Counted from the first letter of the stretch, positions 7,295 to 15,521 are shown. The stretch: 32,533 bases of DNA from Methyloprofundus sp. (GCA_028599115.1 JAQRMR010000050.1:1-32533); one strand, 5' to 3'. Notes: generated from the sequence alone by a model not told the origin. Program-made: numbers and translations.

Positions 7295-7642
7295 TTAATT
7301 TGCTTCTGTCCATGCGGAGTAGCCACCCGCCATACTTATAGCTTTAGTGTAGCCTAACTTTTGTAAAGCTTCTGTTGCTAGCGCTGAACGCCCGCCAGAA
7401 AGGCAGTAAACAATTATATCTGCCTTTTCTTGGCCGACAAAAGTAGGGTGACTAGCTATTTTAAATTCTAAGACACCTCTAGGAATATTGATTGCATCTG
7501 GTAAGTGTCCTGCTGCAAATTCAGCGGGTTCACGCACATCTAAAATAAAGTGGGTTGATAAGCAGTTTTTTGTATCGCTAACACTTATTTCAGTGATTTT
7601 TTGTTTAGCATTAGCAACTAAATCCATTGCAGTAATTGACAT
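7295..7642 (-). CDS. single-domain rhodanese-like protein
   Basis: This 115-residue cytoplasmic protein is one rhodanese domain, with LDVREPAEFAAGHLPDAINI and the active-site loop around Cys80 (CLSGGRSA), ending with MAGGYSAW. The catalytic cysteine is present, so it can form a persulfide. No signal peptide is visible. GGAGAAAATC stands just before the ATG at 7642 and supports that start. It is the first gene of the two-gene unit with hslR. The tusB-tusE genes lie on the far side of hslR on the opposite strand, so a link in sulfur transfer is conceivable but unproven. Confidence 0.88.
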   Translation of the reverse strand: MSITAMDLVANAKQKITEISVSDTKNCLSTHFILDVREPAEFAAGHLPDAINIPRGVLEFKIASHPTFVGQEKADIIVYCLSGGRSALATEALQKLGYTKAISMAGGYSAWTEAN

Positions 7643-7775
7643 GATTTTCTCCAGACTGTTTTTGTTGGCTGCAATATTAGCAAACCTTGATGCTTGAAGG
7701 CTAGTTTTTTAATGAACTATTGTTTTATTAAGGTAAAATGAGAAATTACTTTTATTACTAGATTGATGAGTTTTT

Positions 7776-8159
7776 ATGAATTTTGAAAAAGTTATTTTTG
7801 GGTTTTTTATTGTATTGTCGCTCACCTTGAACGTAGGGTTTGTCTTGGGTGAATATAATAACCCCTCTCATCATGGGGTCTATGAGTTCTTTGCTGTTAT
7901 TGTGGTAAATTTAATCGCAATGGGCTTGAAATTAGGTGATAGGTCACAAATTGGCGCTATTTTGTTGGCGACAAGTTTAGTTGCAAATTTTGAGCTTATT
8001 GCGGCTGCCTTACATTGGACATTTGCTGTTCATATTGCTGAGACGGGTATTACCCCTGATGTCATAGCTAGTATTATCTCATTAGCAACGGGGGCTTTAA
8101 TTGCCAATGTTATTTCTGTGGTCATTTTAGTGTCAGAAACACTAATGTCACGTTTATAA
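7776..8159 (+). CDS. small membrane protein, DUF6394-like, linked to the K+ channel
   Basis: The 127-residue protein has four predicted transmembrane helices (about 5-26, 36-52, 58-80 and 92-122) with a short His-containing loop after the first. It begins MNFEKVIFGFFIVLSLTLN. I recall this as the DUF6394 type, which tends to sit beside potassium channel genes; no biochemical role is known to me. It is 27 bases upstream of the channel gene in the same direction. That suggests joint expression and perhaps a role as a channel partner or in membrane ion balance, which is inference from position only. Confidence 0.65.
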   Translation: MNFEKVIFGFFIVLSLTLNVGFVLGEYNNPSHHGVYEFFAVIVVNLIAMGLKLGDRSQIGAILLATSLVANFELIAAALHWTFAVHIAETGITPDVIASIISLATGALIANVISVVILVSETLMSRL

Positions 8160-8186
8160 AGTAACAATTTATAAAAAATTAAGATA

Positions 8187-9938
8187 ATGACAGCTAATAT
8201 AAACTCTAAGAATGAACTAAGCCGCGTTAGTTTTATTGTTATGCGTGCTATGCGCGCGCCCTTAATGACTTTGCTCATTGTTTATTCACTTGCCATTGTC
8301 GTTATGAGCTTTATACCAGGGATAGAGGTAGCGGGCGAAGTTCAGTATTTAAGTATCTTTCATTCTTTTTATTTTATGACTTATACAGCGACGACAACGG
8401 GGTTTGGAGAGCTTCCTGTTGAGTTTAGTAATGCGCAGCGACTATGGGCCATTGTTTGTCTGTATGTCAGTGTAGTAACTTGGTTTTATGCTTTAGGTAG
8501 TATTATTAGGTTATTCCAGAATGCTTTTTTTATACGTGCAGTAGAGGAGTGGCGTTTCGCTCGAAGTGTGCGACGAATTGTAGGACCTTTTTATATTGTT
8601 TGTGGATTTGGCGACACAGGGAGTGTGTTAGTTAGAGGCTTAAATGATGCCGGCTTAAATGTTGTTGTGATTGATTCCAGTGAAGAACGAATTCAGGCAT
8701 TATTATTAAGAAATTATAAAGGCATTGTGCCGGGCCTGTGTGCTGATGCGAGTGTCCCTAATTATTTGATTGAAGCAGGTCTTTTGAGTCCCAGTTGCAA
8801 AGGGGTTGTCTCTATAACGAGTAATGAAGATGTTAATCTTAAAATCTCCGCTGTCGTGCGTTTGTTAAATCCTACTATCGGGATTATTACGATGTCTAAA
8901 GAAAGGGATTTTGAAGAAACTTTGGCGACTTTAGGTGGAGAAGTTCATATTGTTGATCCTTTTAAAACATTTGCCAAAGTATTGAATGCTTGTATCAATA
9001 ACCCAGAGTTTTACGCACTGAATAACTGGTTAGTTGGAGATAAGAATAGTAGTTTAAAAACTTATGTACACCCCCCCGTAGGACGTTGGATTATATGTGG
9101 TTATGGGCGTATGGGCATGGAAGCTAATCACGTTTTAACTAAAAATGGGGTAAAGACATCGGTCATTGACCCTCACTCTAGAAAGCGAGATGAAGAAATC
9201 GAAACCTATATTGTTGGTGGAACTAATGCTAAAACACTTGAAATGGCAGGTATTGATGAAGCTGTTGGTATTTTAGCGGCAGCCAATGATGACGGTTGTA
9301 ATCTTGGGGTTTTATTGAATGCACGCAGTTTAAATTCAGATTTATTTACCATTGTTAGACAGAATAGTCATAAAAATGAATTAGCTTTTACTATGGCTGA
9401 TGCAGATATGATTATGCAGCCTACTTTGGTGACGGCTAGAAAAATATTGTTACTTTTAGTTGCACCTTTGTTAAAACATTTTTTTGCTTATTTACTGGCA
9501 AAAGAAGAAGGGCGTAAAGAAGTGGTAACACATGTGATCTCACTATTAAGAAAGAAAATTTCTGGAGAAAAGCCAATATTAGTCACTATTGATTTTACGG
9601 CTGAAAAAAGTAGTGCGGTCATAGAAAGCCTCAATGCAGGTGATGAGGTTCTTTTAAAAGATATTATTACCGACCCTAGAAATAGGGAAAAGGAGTTAGA
9701 CCTAGTGCCTTTTGTTATAAAATCGGGTGATAAAGAAACTGTTTTGCCGGCAGCTGATTACAGTATTAAAAAAGGCGACCAATTACTTTTTTGTGGTACA
9801 GCAAAAGCTAAGCAGTTATTAAAATCAAATATTAATAGTGAGTACACTTTGGCATATTTACGTACAGGGAAATATCCTGCAATGGGGTGTTTTATGACGT
9901 GGTACGAAAGGTGTTTTAAGCAGAAAGAGATTGTTTGA
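8187..9938 (+). CDS. potassium channel-like protein with two RCK (TrkA-N) domains
   Basis: The 583-residue protein has a two-helix pore module (TM1 about 25-46, TM2 about 86-110) with a selectivity filter, TTTGFGE, at 69-75. Two cytoplasmic RCK/TrkA-N domains follow, each with a nucleotide-binding glycine motif: GFGDTG at 140-145 and GYGRMG at 305-310. A TrkA-C-like domain lies at about 460-555. This is a Kch-type ligand-gated K+ channel layout with the RCK pair on one chain, so a tetramer would form the full gating ring. A run of seven C at about 9071-9077 encodes His-Pro-Pro between the two RCK domains and could slip. The gene follows the DUF6394-like gene, and its stop overlaps a tiny metal-site gene (ATGA). 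Confidence 0.9.
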   Translation: MTANINSKNELSRVSFIVMRAMRAPLMTLLIVYSLAIVVMSFIPGIEVAGEVQYLSIFHSFYFMTYTATTTGFGELPVEFSNAQRLWAIVCLYVSVVTWFYALGSIIRLFQNAFFIRAVEEWRFARSVRRIVGPFYIVCGFGDTGSVLVRGLNDAGLNVVVIDSSEERIQALLLRNYKGIVPGLCADASVPNYLIEAGLLSPSCKGVVSITSNEDVNLKISAVVRLLNPTIGIITMSKERDFEETLATLGGEVHIVDPFKTFAKVLNACINNPEFYALNNWLVGDKNSSLKTYVHPPVGRWIICGYGRMGMEANHVLTKNGVKTSVIDPHSRKRDEEIETYIVGGTNAKTLEMAGIDEAVGILAAANDDGCNLGVLLNARSLNSDLFTIVRQNSHKNELAFTMADADMIMQPTLVTARKILLLLVAPLLKHFFAYLLAKEEGRKEVVTHVISLLRKKISGEKPILVTIDFTAEKSSAVIESLNAGDEVLLKDIITDPRNREKELDLVPFVIKSGDKETVLPAADYSIKKGDQLLFCGTAKAKQLLKSNINSEYTLAYLRTGKYPAMGCFMTWYERCFKQKEIV

Positions 9939-10078
9939 TGAAAAAATGTGATTTATGTGGGTTGGATGTTGAAGTTGATGGTTTTCAGGTGAGCACAACC
10001 GAAGGGCTTAAACTATTTTGTTGTGAAGGCTGTTTATCTGTTTATCGCTTATTAAACGGCGATAAAATTAATGATTAA
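9938..10078 (+). CDS. 46-aa protein with CxxC and CCxGC metal site, PF12156-like
   Basis: The ATG at 9938 overlaps the channel gene stop (ATGA), and the frame runs 46 codons to TAA at 10076-10078. Five cysteines stand out: Cys4 and Cys7 (CDLCG), then Cys28, Cys29 and Cys32 (FCCEGC). The pattern CxxC-X20-CCxGC, followed by a hydrophobic VYRLL helix, matches the small N-terminal metal-binding domain of CcoI/FixI-type P-type ATPases (PF12156-like), here as a free-standing protein. It could bind Zn, Cu or Fe, or act as a redox site. Its last four bases overlap the end of the convergent lpxH gene. The translational coupling to the channel gene is the strongest reason to believe it is real. Confidence 0.75.
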   Translation: MKKCDLCGLDVEVDGFQVSTTEGLKLFCCEGCLSVYRLLNGDKIND

Positions 10079-10800
10079 ATAGTTTCGCTGGTGTAACCCG
10101 AACGATTAAAGCATAGTACGCTGGCGTTCTCTTTGGTCCATTCGCTTAAAACAAAGCGCTGAACGGGTTTGTGTTGCACAAGGAAGTCATGGATCGCCTC
10201 TCGATGTGTGTGGCCGTGAATTAAACGACTTGCTTGGTATTTTTCCATGACGCTGGTTACAGTGTCAGAATTTACATCCATAATAGTTTGTGATTTTTTT
10301 CTTTTATGAAAAAAACTACGTAAACGATACCATCGTGCGAAGAGCATTCTAAAAATAAGAGGTTTAGATAATACGTTATCTTGCCATTCTTGGCTGTGTG
10401 ATTTTTCTCTGAAAGCTTGATAAGCTATATCGTCGGTACATAGCAGGTCGCCATGAGTTAGTAAGGTGGGAGTACCGTATAAATTAATTAAGCTATATTC
10501 ATCAAGTAGTGTAGCGCCGCTTTCTTGGCTAAATTTCTGGCCAATTAAGAAGTCCCGGTTGCCATGAATGTAAAAAACCTTGGTACCTTGTTGGCTTAAT
10601 GCTTTTAGGTGGTGTTTAACTTTTTTTATCGGTGGGCTGAAATCGTCATCACCAATCCAAGTGTCAAATAAATCGCCTAAAATATAAAGCGCCTCGGCTT
10701 TCGGTGCGCGGTTTACTAAGAAATTAAGAAACTTCTGTGTGACTTCTGGTCGTTCAATTGTCAGGTGTAGGTCGGAAATAAACAGGACTTCATCACGCAT
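10075..10800 (-). CDS. lpxH: UDP-2,3-diacylglucosamine diphosphatase
   Basis: The 241-residue protein is the standard LpxH length and shows the calcineurin-like metallophosphoesterase motifs in order: SDLHL (9-13), GDLFD (42-46), HGNRD (79-83), THGD (about 115-118) and HGHTHRE near 195. LpxH removes UMP from UDP-2,3-diacylglucosamine to give lipid X, at the inner face of the cytoplasmic membrane, in lipid A synthesis. All metal-binding motifs are intact. It lies downstream of the cyclophilin gene in the same direction, with a strong hairpin between them. Confidence 0.96.
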   Translation of the reverse strand: MRDEVLFISDLHLTIERPEVTQKFLNFLVNRAPKAEALYILGDLFDTWIGDDDFSPPIKKVKHHLKALSQQGTKVFYIHGNRDFLIGQKFSQESGATLLDEYSLINLYGTPTLLTHGDLLCTDDIAYQAFREKSHSQEWQDNVLSKPLIFRMLFARWYRLRSFFHKRKKSQTIMDVNSDTVTSVMEKYQASRLIHGHTHREAIHDFLVQHKPVQRFVLSEWTKENASVLCFNRSGYTSETI

Positions 10801-10828
10801 AGTTTTGCTTAGGTAGGAGAGAAAAGAG

Positions 10829-10862
10829 CCTCCTTTGTATGGAGATACAAAGGAGGTTTTTT
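10829..10862. terminator. hairpin between ppi and lpxH
   Basis: CCTCCTTTGTAT (10829-10840) pairs perfectly with ATACAAAGGAGG (10845-10856) around a four-base loop. On the plus strand six T follow (10857-10862). On the minus strand, the direction of both flanking genes, the run after the stem is only CTCTTTTCTCTCC. It may partly terminate ppi transcripts before lpxH. The minus-strand right arm contains AAGGAGG, a perfect anti-16S match locked in the stem, but it is about 30 bases from the lpxH ATG. Confidence 0.6.
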
Positions 10863-10864
10863 AT

Positions 10865-11446
10865 TTAGTCGATAACGGTAGCGCTTTCGATAATAATGTT
10901 TGTTTTAGGAACGTCGCCATGGCCATTGTGGTTGCCTGTTGGTACATTTTCCATTTCATCAATTGTTTCCATACCTTCAATCACTTTACCGAAAACAGCA
11001 TAGCCCCAGCCGCTTGCAGTGGGTGATGTGTAATTTAGGAAGCCGTTATCTTTGTAGTTAATAAAGAATTGTGAGCTTGCTGAATCAGGTACGTTAGTAC
11101 GCGCCATAGCTATTGTGCCACGATCATTTTTTAAGCCATTGTCAGCTTCGATTTTAATAGTTGCGTGAGATGGCTTCTCTATAAAATCTGCATCAAAACC
11201 TCCTGTTTGAGCCATAAAACCTGGGATAATTCGGTGAAAAATAGTCCCTGTATAAAAACCTTCCTCAACATAAGTTAAAAAGTTTTTTACAGTAATGGGA
11301 GCTTTATCGGCGTAAAGTTCGATGACAAAGTCGCCTGCTGTGGTTTGAAATTTAACTTTTGTTAGTGAATCTGACATGCTTGTTTCCCTTGAAAAAGAGT
11401 GGGTTGAAAATGAAAAAAGCATCGCAAAAAGAATTAAATAACGCAT
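10865..11446 (-). CDS. cyclophilin-type peptidyl-prolyl cis-trans isomerase
   Basis: The cyclophilin domain runs from about residue 30 to the end, with FHRIIPGFMAQTGG, MARTNVPDSASSQFFIN and GYAVFGKVIEGM. The catalytic Arg in FHRII and the substrate-site residues QFFIN are present. I place the start at 11446 because it adds a good signal-like segment, MRYLILFAMLFSFSTHSFS, which would send the protein to the periplasm. A start at 11377 (MSDSLTKV), with AAGGGAAAC upstream, would give a cytoplasmic PpiB-like protein, so the location is open. The gene diverges from cysS and precedes lpxH, a conserved gammaproteobacterial neighbourhood. Confidence 0.9.
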   Translation of the reverse strand: MRYLILFAMLFSFSTHSFSRETSMSDSLTKVKFQTTAGDFVIELYADKAPITVKNFLTYVEEGFYTGTIFHRIIPGFMAQTGGFDADFIEKPSHATIKIEADNGLKNDRGTIAMARTNVPDSASSQFFINYKDNGFLNYTSPTASGWGYAVFGKVIEGMETIDEMENVPTGNHNGHGDVPKTNIIIESATVID

Positions 11447-11567
11447 ATTACCTACTATATAGTGATGCAAAAGCGTGATTTTATGTGTTTTTACCTTGAA
11501 AGAGAAGAGCTAATGCAGGAAAATTGCTTAAAGTTGAACTAATACCTATTTGAGACAAACGAGCGCA

Positions 11568-12956
11568 ATGTTAAAAATTTATAATACCTTAAGCAGAAAT
11601 AAAGAAATTTTCACCCCTAAAATCGAAGGGCAAGTGGGGATGTATGTCTGTGGGATGACGGTTTATGATTACTGTCATGTAGGGCACGCGCGCGTTATGG
11701 TTGTCTTTGATATTGTTGCGCGGTATTTGCGTTACTCAGGTTATGCGTTGACTTATGTACGCAACATTACGGATATTGATGACAAAATCATCAAAAGAGC
11801 CAATGAAAATGGTGAAGACATCACAGTTTTAACTGAGCGATTTATCAATGCCATGCATGAAGACGAACAGGCATTAAATGTATTGCCGCCAGATATAGAA
11901 CCTAAAGCAACGGGATCTATGGATGATATGGTTGCTATGATTGCAGATTTAATTGCCAAGGATTTCGCTTATGTTGGTGATAATGGTGATGTGTTTTATG
12001 CGGTAGATAAATTCAAAAATTACGGTGCTTTATCAGGTAAAAAATTAGAAGATTTACAAGCGGGCGAACGTGTTGATGTTGATATGGCAAAGCGTAACCC
12101 ATTTGATTTTGTTTTATGGAAGCAAGCTAAAGTCGATGAGCCTTTTTGGACTTCTCCGTGGGGTAATGGTCGCCCAGGCTGGCATATAGAATGCTCAGCG
12201 ATGTCAAAAAACTGCTTAGGTAATCATTTTGATATTCATGGGGGAGGGATGGATTTACAGTTTCCACATCATGAAAATGAAATTGCGCAATCAGAAGCGG
12301 CCTCTGGTGAGAAATTCGTTAATGTTTGGATGCATAATGGATTTGTACGCATCAATGAAGAAAAAATGTCTAAATCACTAGGTAACTTCTTTACTGTACG
12401 TGAAGTTTTAAAACAGTACAGGCCTGAAGTGGTACGGTTTTTTGTACTATCCAGCCATTATCGTAGTCCGTTAAATTATTCAGACGAGCAACTTAATGAA
12501 TCAGCAGCTGCATTGACGCGATTGTATACGGCTCTAAGAGAGCTTGATATCTCGCCTGACTTAGTTCAGACAAGCTATACAGAGCGCTTTAAGCAGGCAA
12601 TGGATGATGATTTTAATACGGCTGTCGCTGTCGCTGTCTTATTTGATATGGCGCGTGAAATAAATAAAATAAAAACAATAGATGAAACAAGTGCAATCCA
12701 GTTGGCTACTGAATTAAAATCACTAGCCGATGTGCTGGGGATATTGCAAAGCAGCCCAGAAACATTTTTACATGCGAGTGAATCCGTGGAAGGCGGTCTT
12801 AGTGAGCAAGATATTGAAGCGCTCATCGAACAGCGAGTCGCTGCAAAACAGAATAAAGACTGGGCTTTAGCTGATAAAATACGCGATGATTTAAATCAGC
12901 AAGGCATTATCTTAGAAGATGTAGCAGCGGGTACAAGCTGGCGTCGAGAGAATTAA
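11568..12956 (+). CDS. cysS: cysteine--tRNA ligase
   Basis: The ATG at 11568 gives 462 residues, matching E. coli CysS; an upstream TTG at 11550 is less likely. Class I signatures are clear: HVGH at 37-40 and KMSKS near 267. The zinc ligands known from the family are visible as Cys28 (CGMTVYD), a Cys near 209 (WHIECSAMS), and a His plus Glu near 234-238 (PHHENE). The enzyme attaches cysteine to tRNA-Cys in the cytoplasm. A tRNA-Cys gene is in the same window (22277), but not linked. cysS is followed by fchA after 57 bases, on the same strand. Confidence 0.97.
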   Translation: MLKIYNTLSRNKEIFTPKIEGQVGMYVCGMTVYDYCHVGHARVMVVFDIVARYLRYSGYALTYVRNITDIDDKIIKRANENGEDITVLTERFINAMHEDEQALNVLPPDIEPKATGSMDDMVAMIADLIAKDFAYVGDNGDVFYAVDKFKNYGALSGKKLEDLQAGERVDVDMAKRNPFDFVLWKQAKVDEPFWTSPWGNGRPGWHIECSAMSKNCLGNHFDIHGGGMDLQFPHHENEIAQSEAASGEKFVNVWMHNGFVRINEEKMSKSLGNFFTVREVLKQYRPEVVRFFVLSSHYRSPLNYSDEQLNESAAALTRLYTALRELDISPDLVQTSYTERFKQAMDDDFNTAVAVAVLFDMAREINKIKTIDETSAIQLATELKSLADVLGILQSSPETFLHASESVEGGLSEQDIEALIEQRVAAKQNKDWALADKIRDDLNQQGIILEDVAAGTSWRREN

Positions 12957-13013
12957 AAGCTGCAGTACAGTTAAGTATAATAAAAGTTAAAGTGAGTAAG
13001 GTGTAGAGATAAA

Positions 13014-13643
13014 ATGACAGAAATAAAAGACAAATCAATAGAAGTTTTTTTAGATGAATTAGCCAGCAAAGCAGCAACACCTGGTGGCGGTAGTGCAGCA
13101 GCATTAATGGGTGCGCAAGGAGCGGCTCTTGTTAGTATGGTATGTAATCTGACGATTGGTAAACCTAAATATAGTGCAGTGGAAGAGGATATGAAAGATC
13201 TCCTAACGCGCTCAGAAGACTTGCGTACCGAGCTTTTGGCGATGATTAAAGCAGATGTTGATGTGTTTAATAAACTAATGGACTGCTATGGCCTAGCAAA
13301 AGCAACGGATGAGCAAAAGGCAGCACGTAGTACGCAGATTCAAACAGTATTAAAAGAAGCAACATTAGTGCCTTTAGCATGTGCAAAATCTTGCTTTGAT
13401 GTTTTGTTATTAAGTAAAGAAGCTGCTGAAAAGGGCAATGTTAATGTTGTTAGTGATGCTGGGGTTGCTGTTATGTCAGCTTATGCAGGGCTTAAAAGCG
13501 CAGCACTGAATGTTTATATTAATGCAGGTAGCTTAAAGGATCGTGAGTTCGCAGAAGAGCAACTTACTAATTTAAAGCAAGTATTAGCAAGTGCAGACAT
13601 TAACGCAGAAGAAATCTACCAGTTAGTGGAAAGAAAGTTATAA
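13014..13643 (+). CDS. fchA: methenyltetrahydrofolate cyclohydrolase (FTCD-C family)
   Basis: The 209-residue, mostly helical protein belongs to the formiminotransferase-cyclodeaminase C-terminal family. It shows the substrate-loop motif TPGGGSAAAL (about 22-31), MVCNLTIGK and VSDAGVAVMSAYAGL. Stand-alone members in methylotrophs (FchA) convert methenyl- to formyl-tetrahydrofolate in C1 metabolism, and that is the likely role here. A plain cyclodeaminase role is less likely without a histidine-degradation gene nearby. It follows cysS, and the tRNA operon promoter begins eight bases after its stop. Confidence 0.85.
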   Translation: MTEIKDKSIEVFLDELASKAATPGGGSAAALMGAQGAALVSMVCNLTIGKPKYSAVEEDMKDLLTRSEDLRTELLAMIKADVDVFNKLMDCYGLAKATDEQKAARSTQIQTVLKEATLVPLACAKSCFDVLLLSKEAAEKGNVNVVSDAGVAVMSAYAGLKSAALNVYINAGSLKDREFAEEQLTNLKQVLASADINAEEIYQLVERKL

Positions 13644-13650
13644 AAACTTA

Positions 13651-13678
13651 TTGACGAAAGAAGATCAGCCGCTATAAT
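13651..13678 (+). promoter_or_regulatory. sigma-70 promoter of the tRNA-Pro/Arg/His operon
   Basis: TTGACG (13651-13656) and TATAAT (13673-13678) are separated by 16 bases, followed by GGG. A near-identical promoter, TTGACA-16-TATAAT-GGG, stands before the tRNA-Gly array at 22107, which supports both. Confidence 0.85.
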
Positions 13679-13733
13679 GGGTGTCTCTTTAGGAGATTAG
13701 TTACTCACTTAGTAATTAACTTTGAAAGGATGT

Positions 13734-13810
13734 CGGGGTATAGCGCAGTTTGGTAGCGCGCCTGCTTTGGGAGCAGGATGTCGGGGGTTCGAATCCCTCT
13801 ACCCCGACCA
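13734..13810 (+). tRNA. tRNA-Pro (anticodon TGG)
   Basis: A 77-base cloverleaf with acceptor arms CGGGGTA and TACCCCG and an encoded CCA. The anticodon loop TTTGGGA lies between CCTGC and GCAGG, giving anticodon UGG. It is the first gene of a three-tRNA operon. Confidence 0.97.
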
Positions 13811-13814
13811 ATTC

Positions 13815-13891
13815 GCGCTTGTAGCTCAGCTGGATAGAGCATCGGCCTTCTAAGCCGAGGGTCACAGGTTCGACTCCTGTCAAGCGCACCA
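13815..13891 (+). tRNA. tRNA-Arg (anticodon TCT)
   Basis: A 77-base cloverleaf with acceptor arms GCGCTTG and CAAGCGC and an encoded CCA. The anticodon loop CTTCTAA gives UCU. It lies four bases after tRNA-Pro. Confidence 0.97.
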
Positions 13892-13915
13892 TCATTCCTA
13901 AAGTATCATCATTAT

Positions 13916-13992
13916 GGTGAGCGTAGCTCAGTTGGTAGAGCCCCGGATTGTGATTCCGGTTGTCGTGGGTTCGAGCCCCATCGTTCACCCCA
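13916..13992 (+). tRNA. tRNA-His (anticodon GTG)
   Basis: A 77-base gene closely like E. coli tRNA-His, with the extra 5' G (G-1) paired to C73, the loop TTGTGAT (anticodon GUG) and an encoded CCA. Its 3' end directly borders an integrase relic, which suggests it served as an attachment site. Confidence 0.97.
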
Positions 13993-14018
13993 TTTGTTTC
14001 AACATCTTAGAAACAAAT
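13992..14018 (+). terminator. hairpin after tRNA-His
   Basis: ATTTGTTTC (13992-14000) pairs with GAAACAAAT (14010-14018) across a nine-base loop, directly behind the tRNA-His CCA. It may end the tRNA operon, though the stem is AT-rich and the following T tract is poor. Confidence 0.4.
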
Positions 14019-14432
14019 TCAAATCATCCAATTTTTCACTGTACCAATTTCAGTATTAGCAGAATAAGCCGATAAATGAGCAGGGGAAAGATGCGCATAC
14101 CTCTTAAGCATTTCATAACAGTTCCAGCCTCCTAATTCTTGCAGTACATGCAAAGGTGTTCTATTTTGGACATGTCAGCTTGCCCAAGCATATCTTAAAT
14201 CATGCCAGCGAAAATTATCTATACCAGCACGTTTTAAAGCTTTACTCCAAGCGTGGTTATTACAGCCTTTTACTAGATTACCTTTATAAGTAAATACATA
14301 AAAACTGTTAAGACCTTTTTGCTCATGAATAACTGTCAAAGTTTGTTGATTTAAAGGCACTGGAGTAAGAGGTTTAAGGTAGTCTTTTTTGCTTTTTTCA
14401 AATTCTAAGGTTTTGTTGTATAAACGAGCCAT
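14019..14432 (-). pseudogene. tyrosine recombinase (phage/island integrase) relic
   Basis: On the minus strand the frame encodes the C-terminal catalytic half of a tyrosine integrase: the VPLNQQTL strand, FRWHDLRYAWAS (HxxR box), then a TGA at 14177-14175 where the family has Trp. The frame then continues in register with HVQNRTPLHVLQELGGWNCY, the catalytic Tyr in MLKRYAHLSPAHL, and a stop at 14019. So the HxxR, LGGW and Tyr boxes are present, but an internal UGA breaks the chain. The N-terminal DNA-binding half and the first catalytic Arg region are missing; the sequence upstream of about 14350 is unlike integrases. It sits directly behind tRNA-His, the classical position for such enzymes. 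Confidence 0.85.
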
Positions 14433-14732
14433 AATATCGTCACCTAAACCAACAGACCAACCTGAGAAAATACGTCGCTCATTGTGTGCCCAAATTTTAT
14501 GTGCTCTTGTGATCCATGATGAAGCAGGTCAGCTATTCATTTCTATGGGGTAAGTGAAAGCTACGAAAATATCAGCACGACTAATTTGTGGTCCACCTGA
14601 CCCTAAGCCAAAAGTATTAATTATGTCAGAAATATTTTCTGTGGCTCGCTTAACTGAAAGTGATGTTAGTAATTCACTCGATATTTGAATATGTGCAAGG
14701 GGTAAAGAGGTTGAGAAACACCGTGATGTGGA
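14433..14732 (-). pseudogene. degenerate coding remnant fused to the integrase relic
   Basis: The same minus-strand frame continues upstream of the integrase part to a TGA at 14735-14733, with only one more stop, a TGA at 14531-14529. It reads as protein-like sequence (for example SDIINTFGLGSGGPQISRAD and HKIWAHNERRIFSGWSVGLG) that I cannot assign. The internal stop and the odd fusion to the integrase C-terminus suggest a recombined or deleted island fragment. Confidence 0.4.
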
Positions 14733-14911
14733 TCAGGGATGATTTCTTAAGGTCTAAAGTTGCTTATGAAAAAATGATTGTTCATGAGTATTCTGTTGTT
14801 GAACAGCCCGAGGAAAAATCTAATAGAATAGCAGTTGATACAAATCTAGGACGATTGACTTGCCTTGTTTTAGAAGGTGAGCAAAGGCGTTTTTTGCAAA
14901 CAGGGGTTTAA
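14660..14911 (+). CDS. hypothetical protein, weakly supported
   Basis: An 83-codon frame starting at GTG 14660 runs plus-strand into the gap before the toxin-antitoxin pair. The second half (YEKMIVHEYSVVEQPEEKSN, then RIAVDTNLGRLTCLVLEGE) looks like real protein: hydrophilic with alternating strands. I recognise no family. It partly overlaps the degenerate minus-strand frame (14433-14732), so at most one of the two was ever coding there. It may be the 3' remnant of an island gene. The remaining stretch, 14912-15134, holds no gene I can support. Confidence 0.3.
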   Translation: MMLVIHSIFEYVQGVKRLRNTVMWIRDDFLRSKVAYEKMIVHEYSVVEQPEEKSNRIAVDTNLGRLTCLVLEGEQRRFLQTGV

Positions 14912-15134
14912 ATTATTGATATCACTATCATTAATTTCAATAACTTAGCGGTTTTTTAGTTTTGTAATATTTTTAGCGGCTAAGTGTGCATAAGTTTGCA
15001 CTATTTTAGTTTAAAAATAAGCGTGTTTATTGGAATGATCCATGTGATTTTCATTTGGACCAAATTTTAGAGAAAGTGGTGGTGATTAGTGGGCATTAAA
15101 TTAGATACTGTTGTTTTACGAGAAGAGTTGTAAA

Positions 15135-15521
15135 ATGCGAGATAAAAATCTAAAAAAAATAATCAATTTGGCTGCAGAAAATACAGAGTTAGACGTTGTT
15201 TGGCTTTATGGCTCTCAAGCGCGTGGGACGGCAACGGCAGAGAGTGATTATGATTTAGCGGTTGCTTTTAAACGGTATATAGATGATCCGATTGAAAGGC
15301 GGCTACGACCTGAGTTATTGGCATTGCAATGGCAGCAAATTTTAGCGATTGATTTGTCTATTATTGATATTAATCAAGTACCTTTGGAGTTGGCGTACAC
15401 GGTTGTGCAGGATAATTATTTTTTACACAGCAATAATGAATATCGTCGTTTGGTTGAGGAGCAACGAATTATGTCAAAATGGGAAATTGATTACCTTTAC
15501 CATAGGAAGAATTATGCTTAG
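15135..15521 (+). CDS. mntA: MntA-type nucleotidyltransferase antitoxin
   Basis: The ATG at 15135 follows GAGAAGAG and gives 128 residues. The minimal nucleotidyltransferase motif GSX10DXD is intact: Gly26-Ser27 (GSQARG), then Asp38 and Asp40 (SDYDLAV). In the studied Shewanella system, MntA adds AMP groups from ATP to a tyrosine of its partner toxin HepT and so silences it. The neighbouring gene is exactly such a HEPN protein, and the two genes overlap by eight bases, as expected for a toxin-antitoxin operon with the antitoxin first. It lies in the decayed island behind tRNA-His. Intact motifs suggest it still functions. Confidence 0.9.
   Translation: MRDKNLKKIINLAAENTELDVVWLYGSQARGTATAESDYDLAVAFKRYIDDPIERRLRPELLALQWQQILAIDLSIIDINQVPLELAYTVVQDNYFLHSNNEYRRLVEEQRIMSKWEIDYLYHRKNYA

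Noticed and set aside
13716-13988. A 90-codon minus-strand ORF across the tRNA-Pro/Arg/His genes
   Set aside because: It is the antisense of three certain tRNA genes; translated tRNA complements of this kind are a well-known false protein family.
14019-14732. UGA read as tryptophan
   Set aside because: The TGA codons in this frame lie in a gene with other signs of decay, and nearby genes such as the SPOR gene, cysS and the channel use TGG for Trp and standard stops, so recoding is not supported.
15349-15513. A longer N-terminus for the HEPN toxin, inside mntA
   Set aside because: The frame is open but runs wholly within the mntA coding region; the ATG at 15514 fits family length and the usual overlap.
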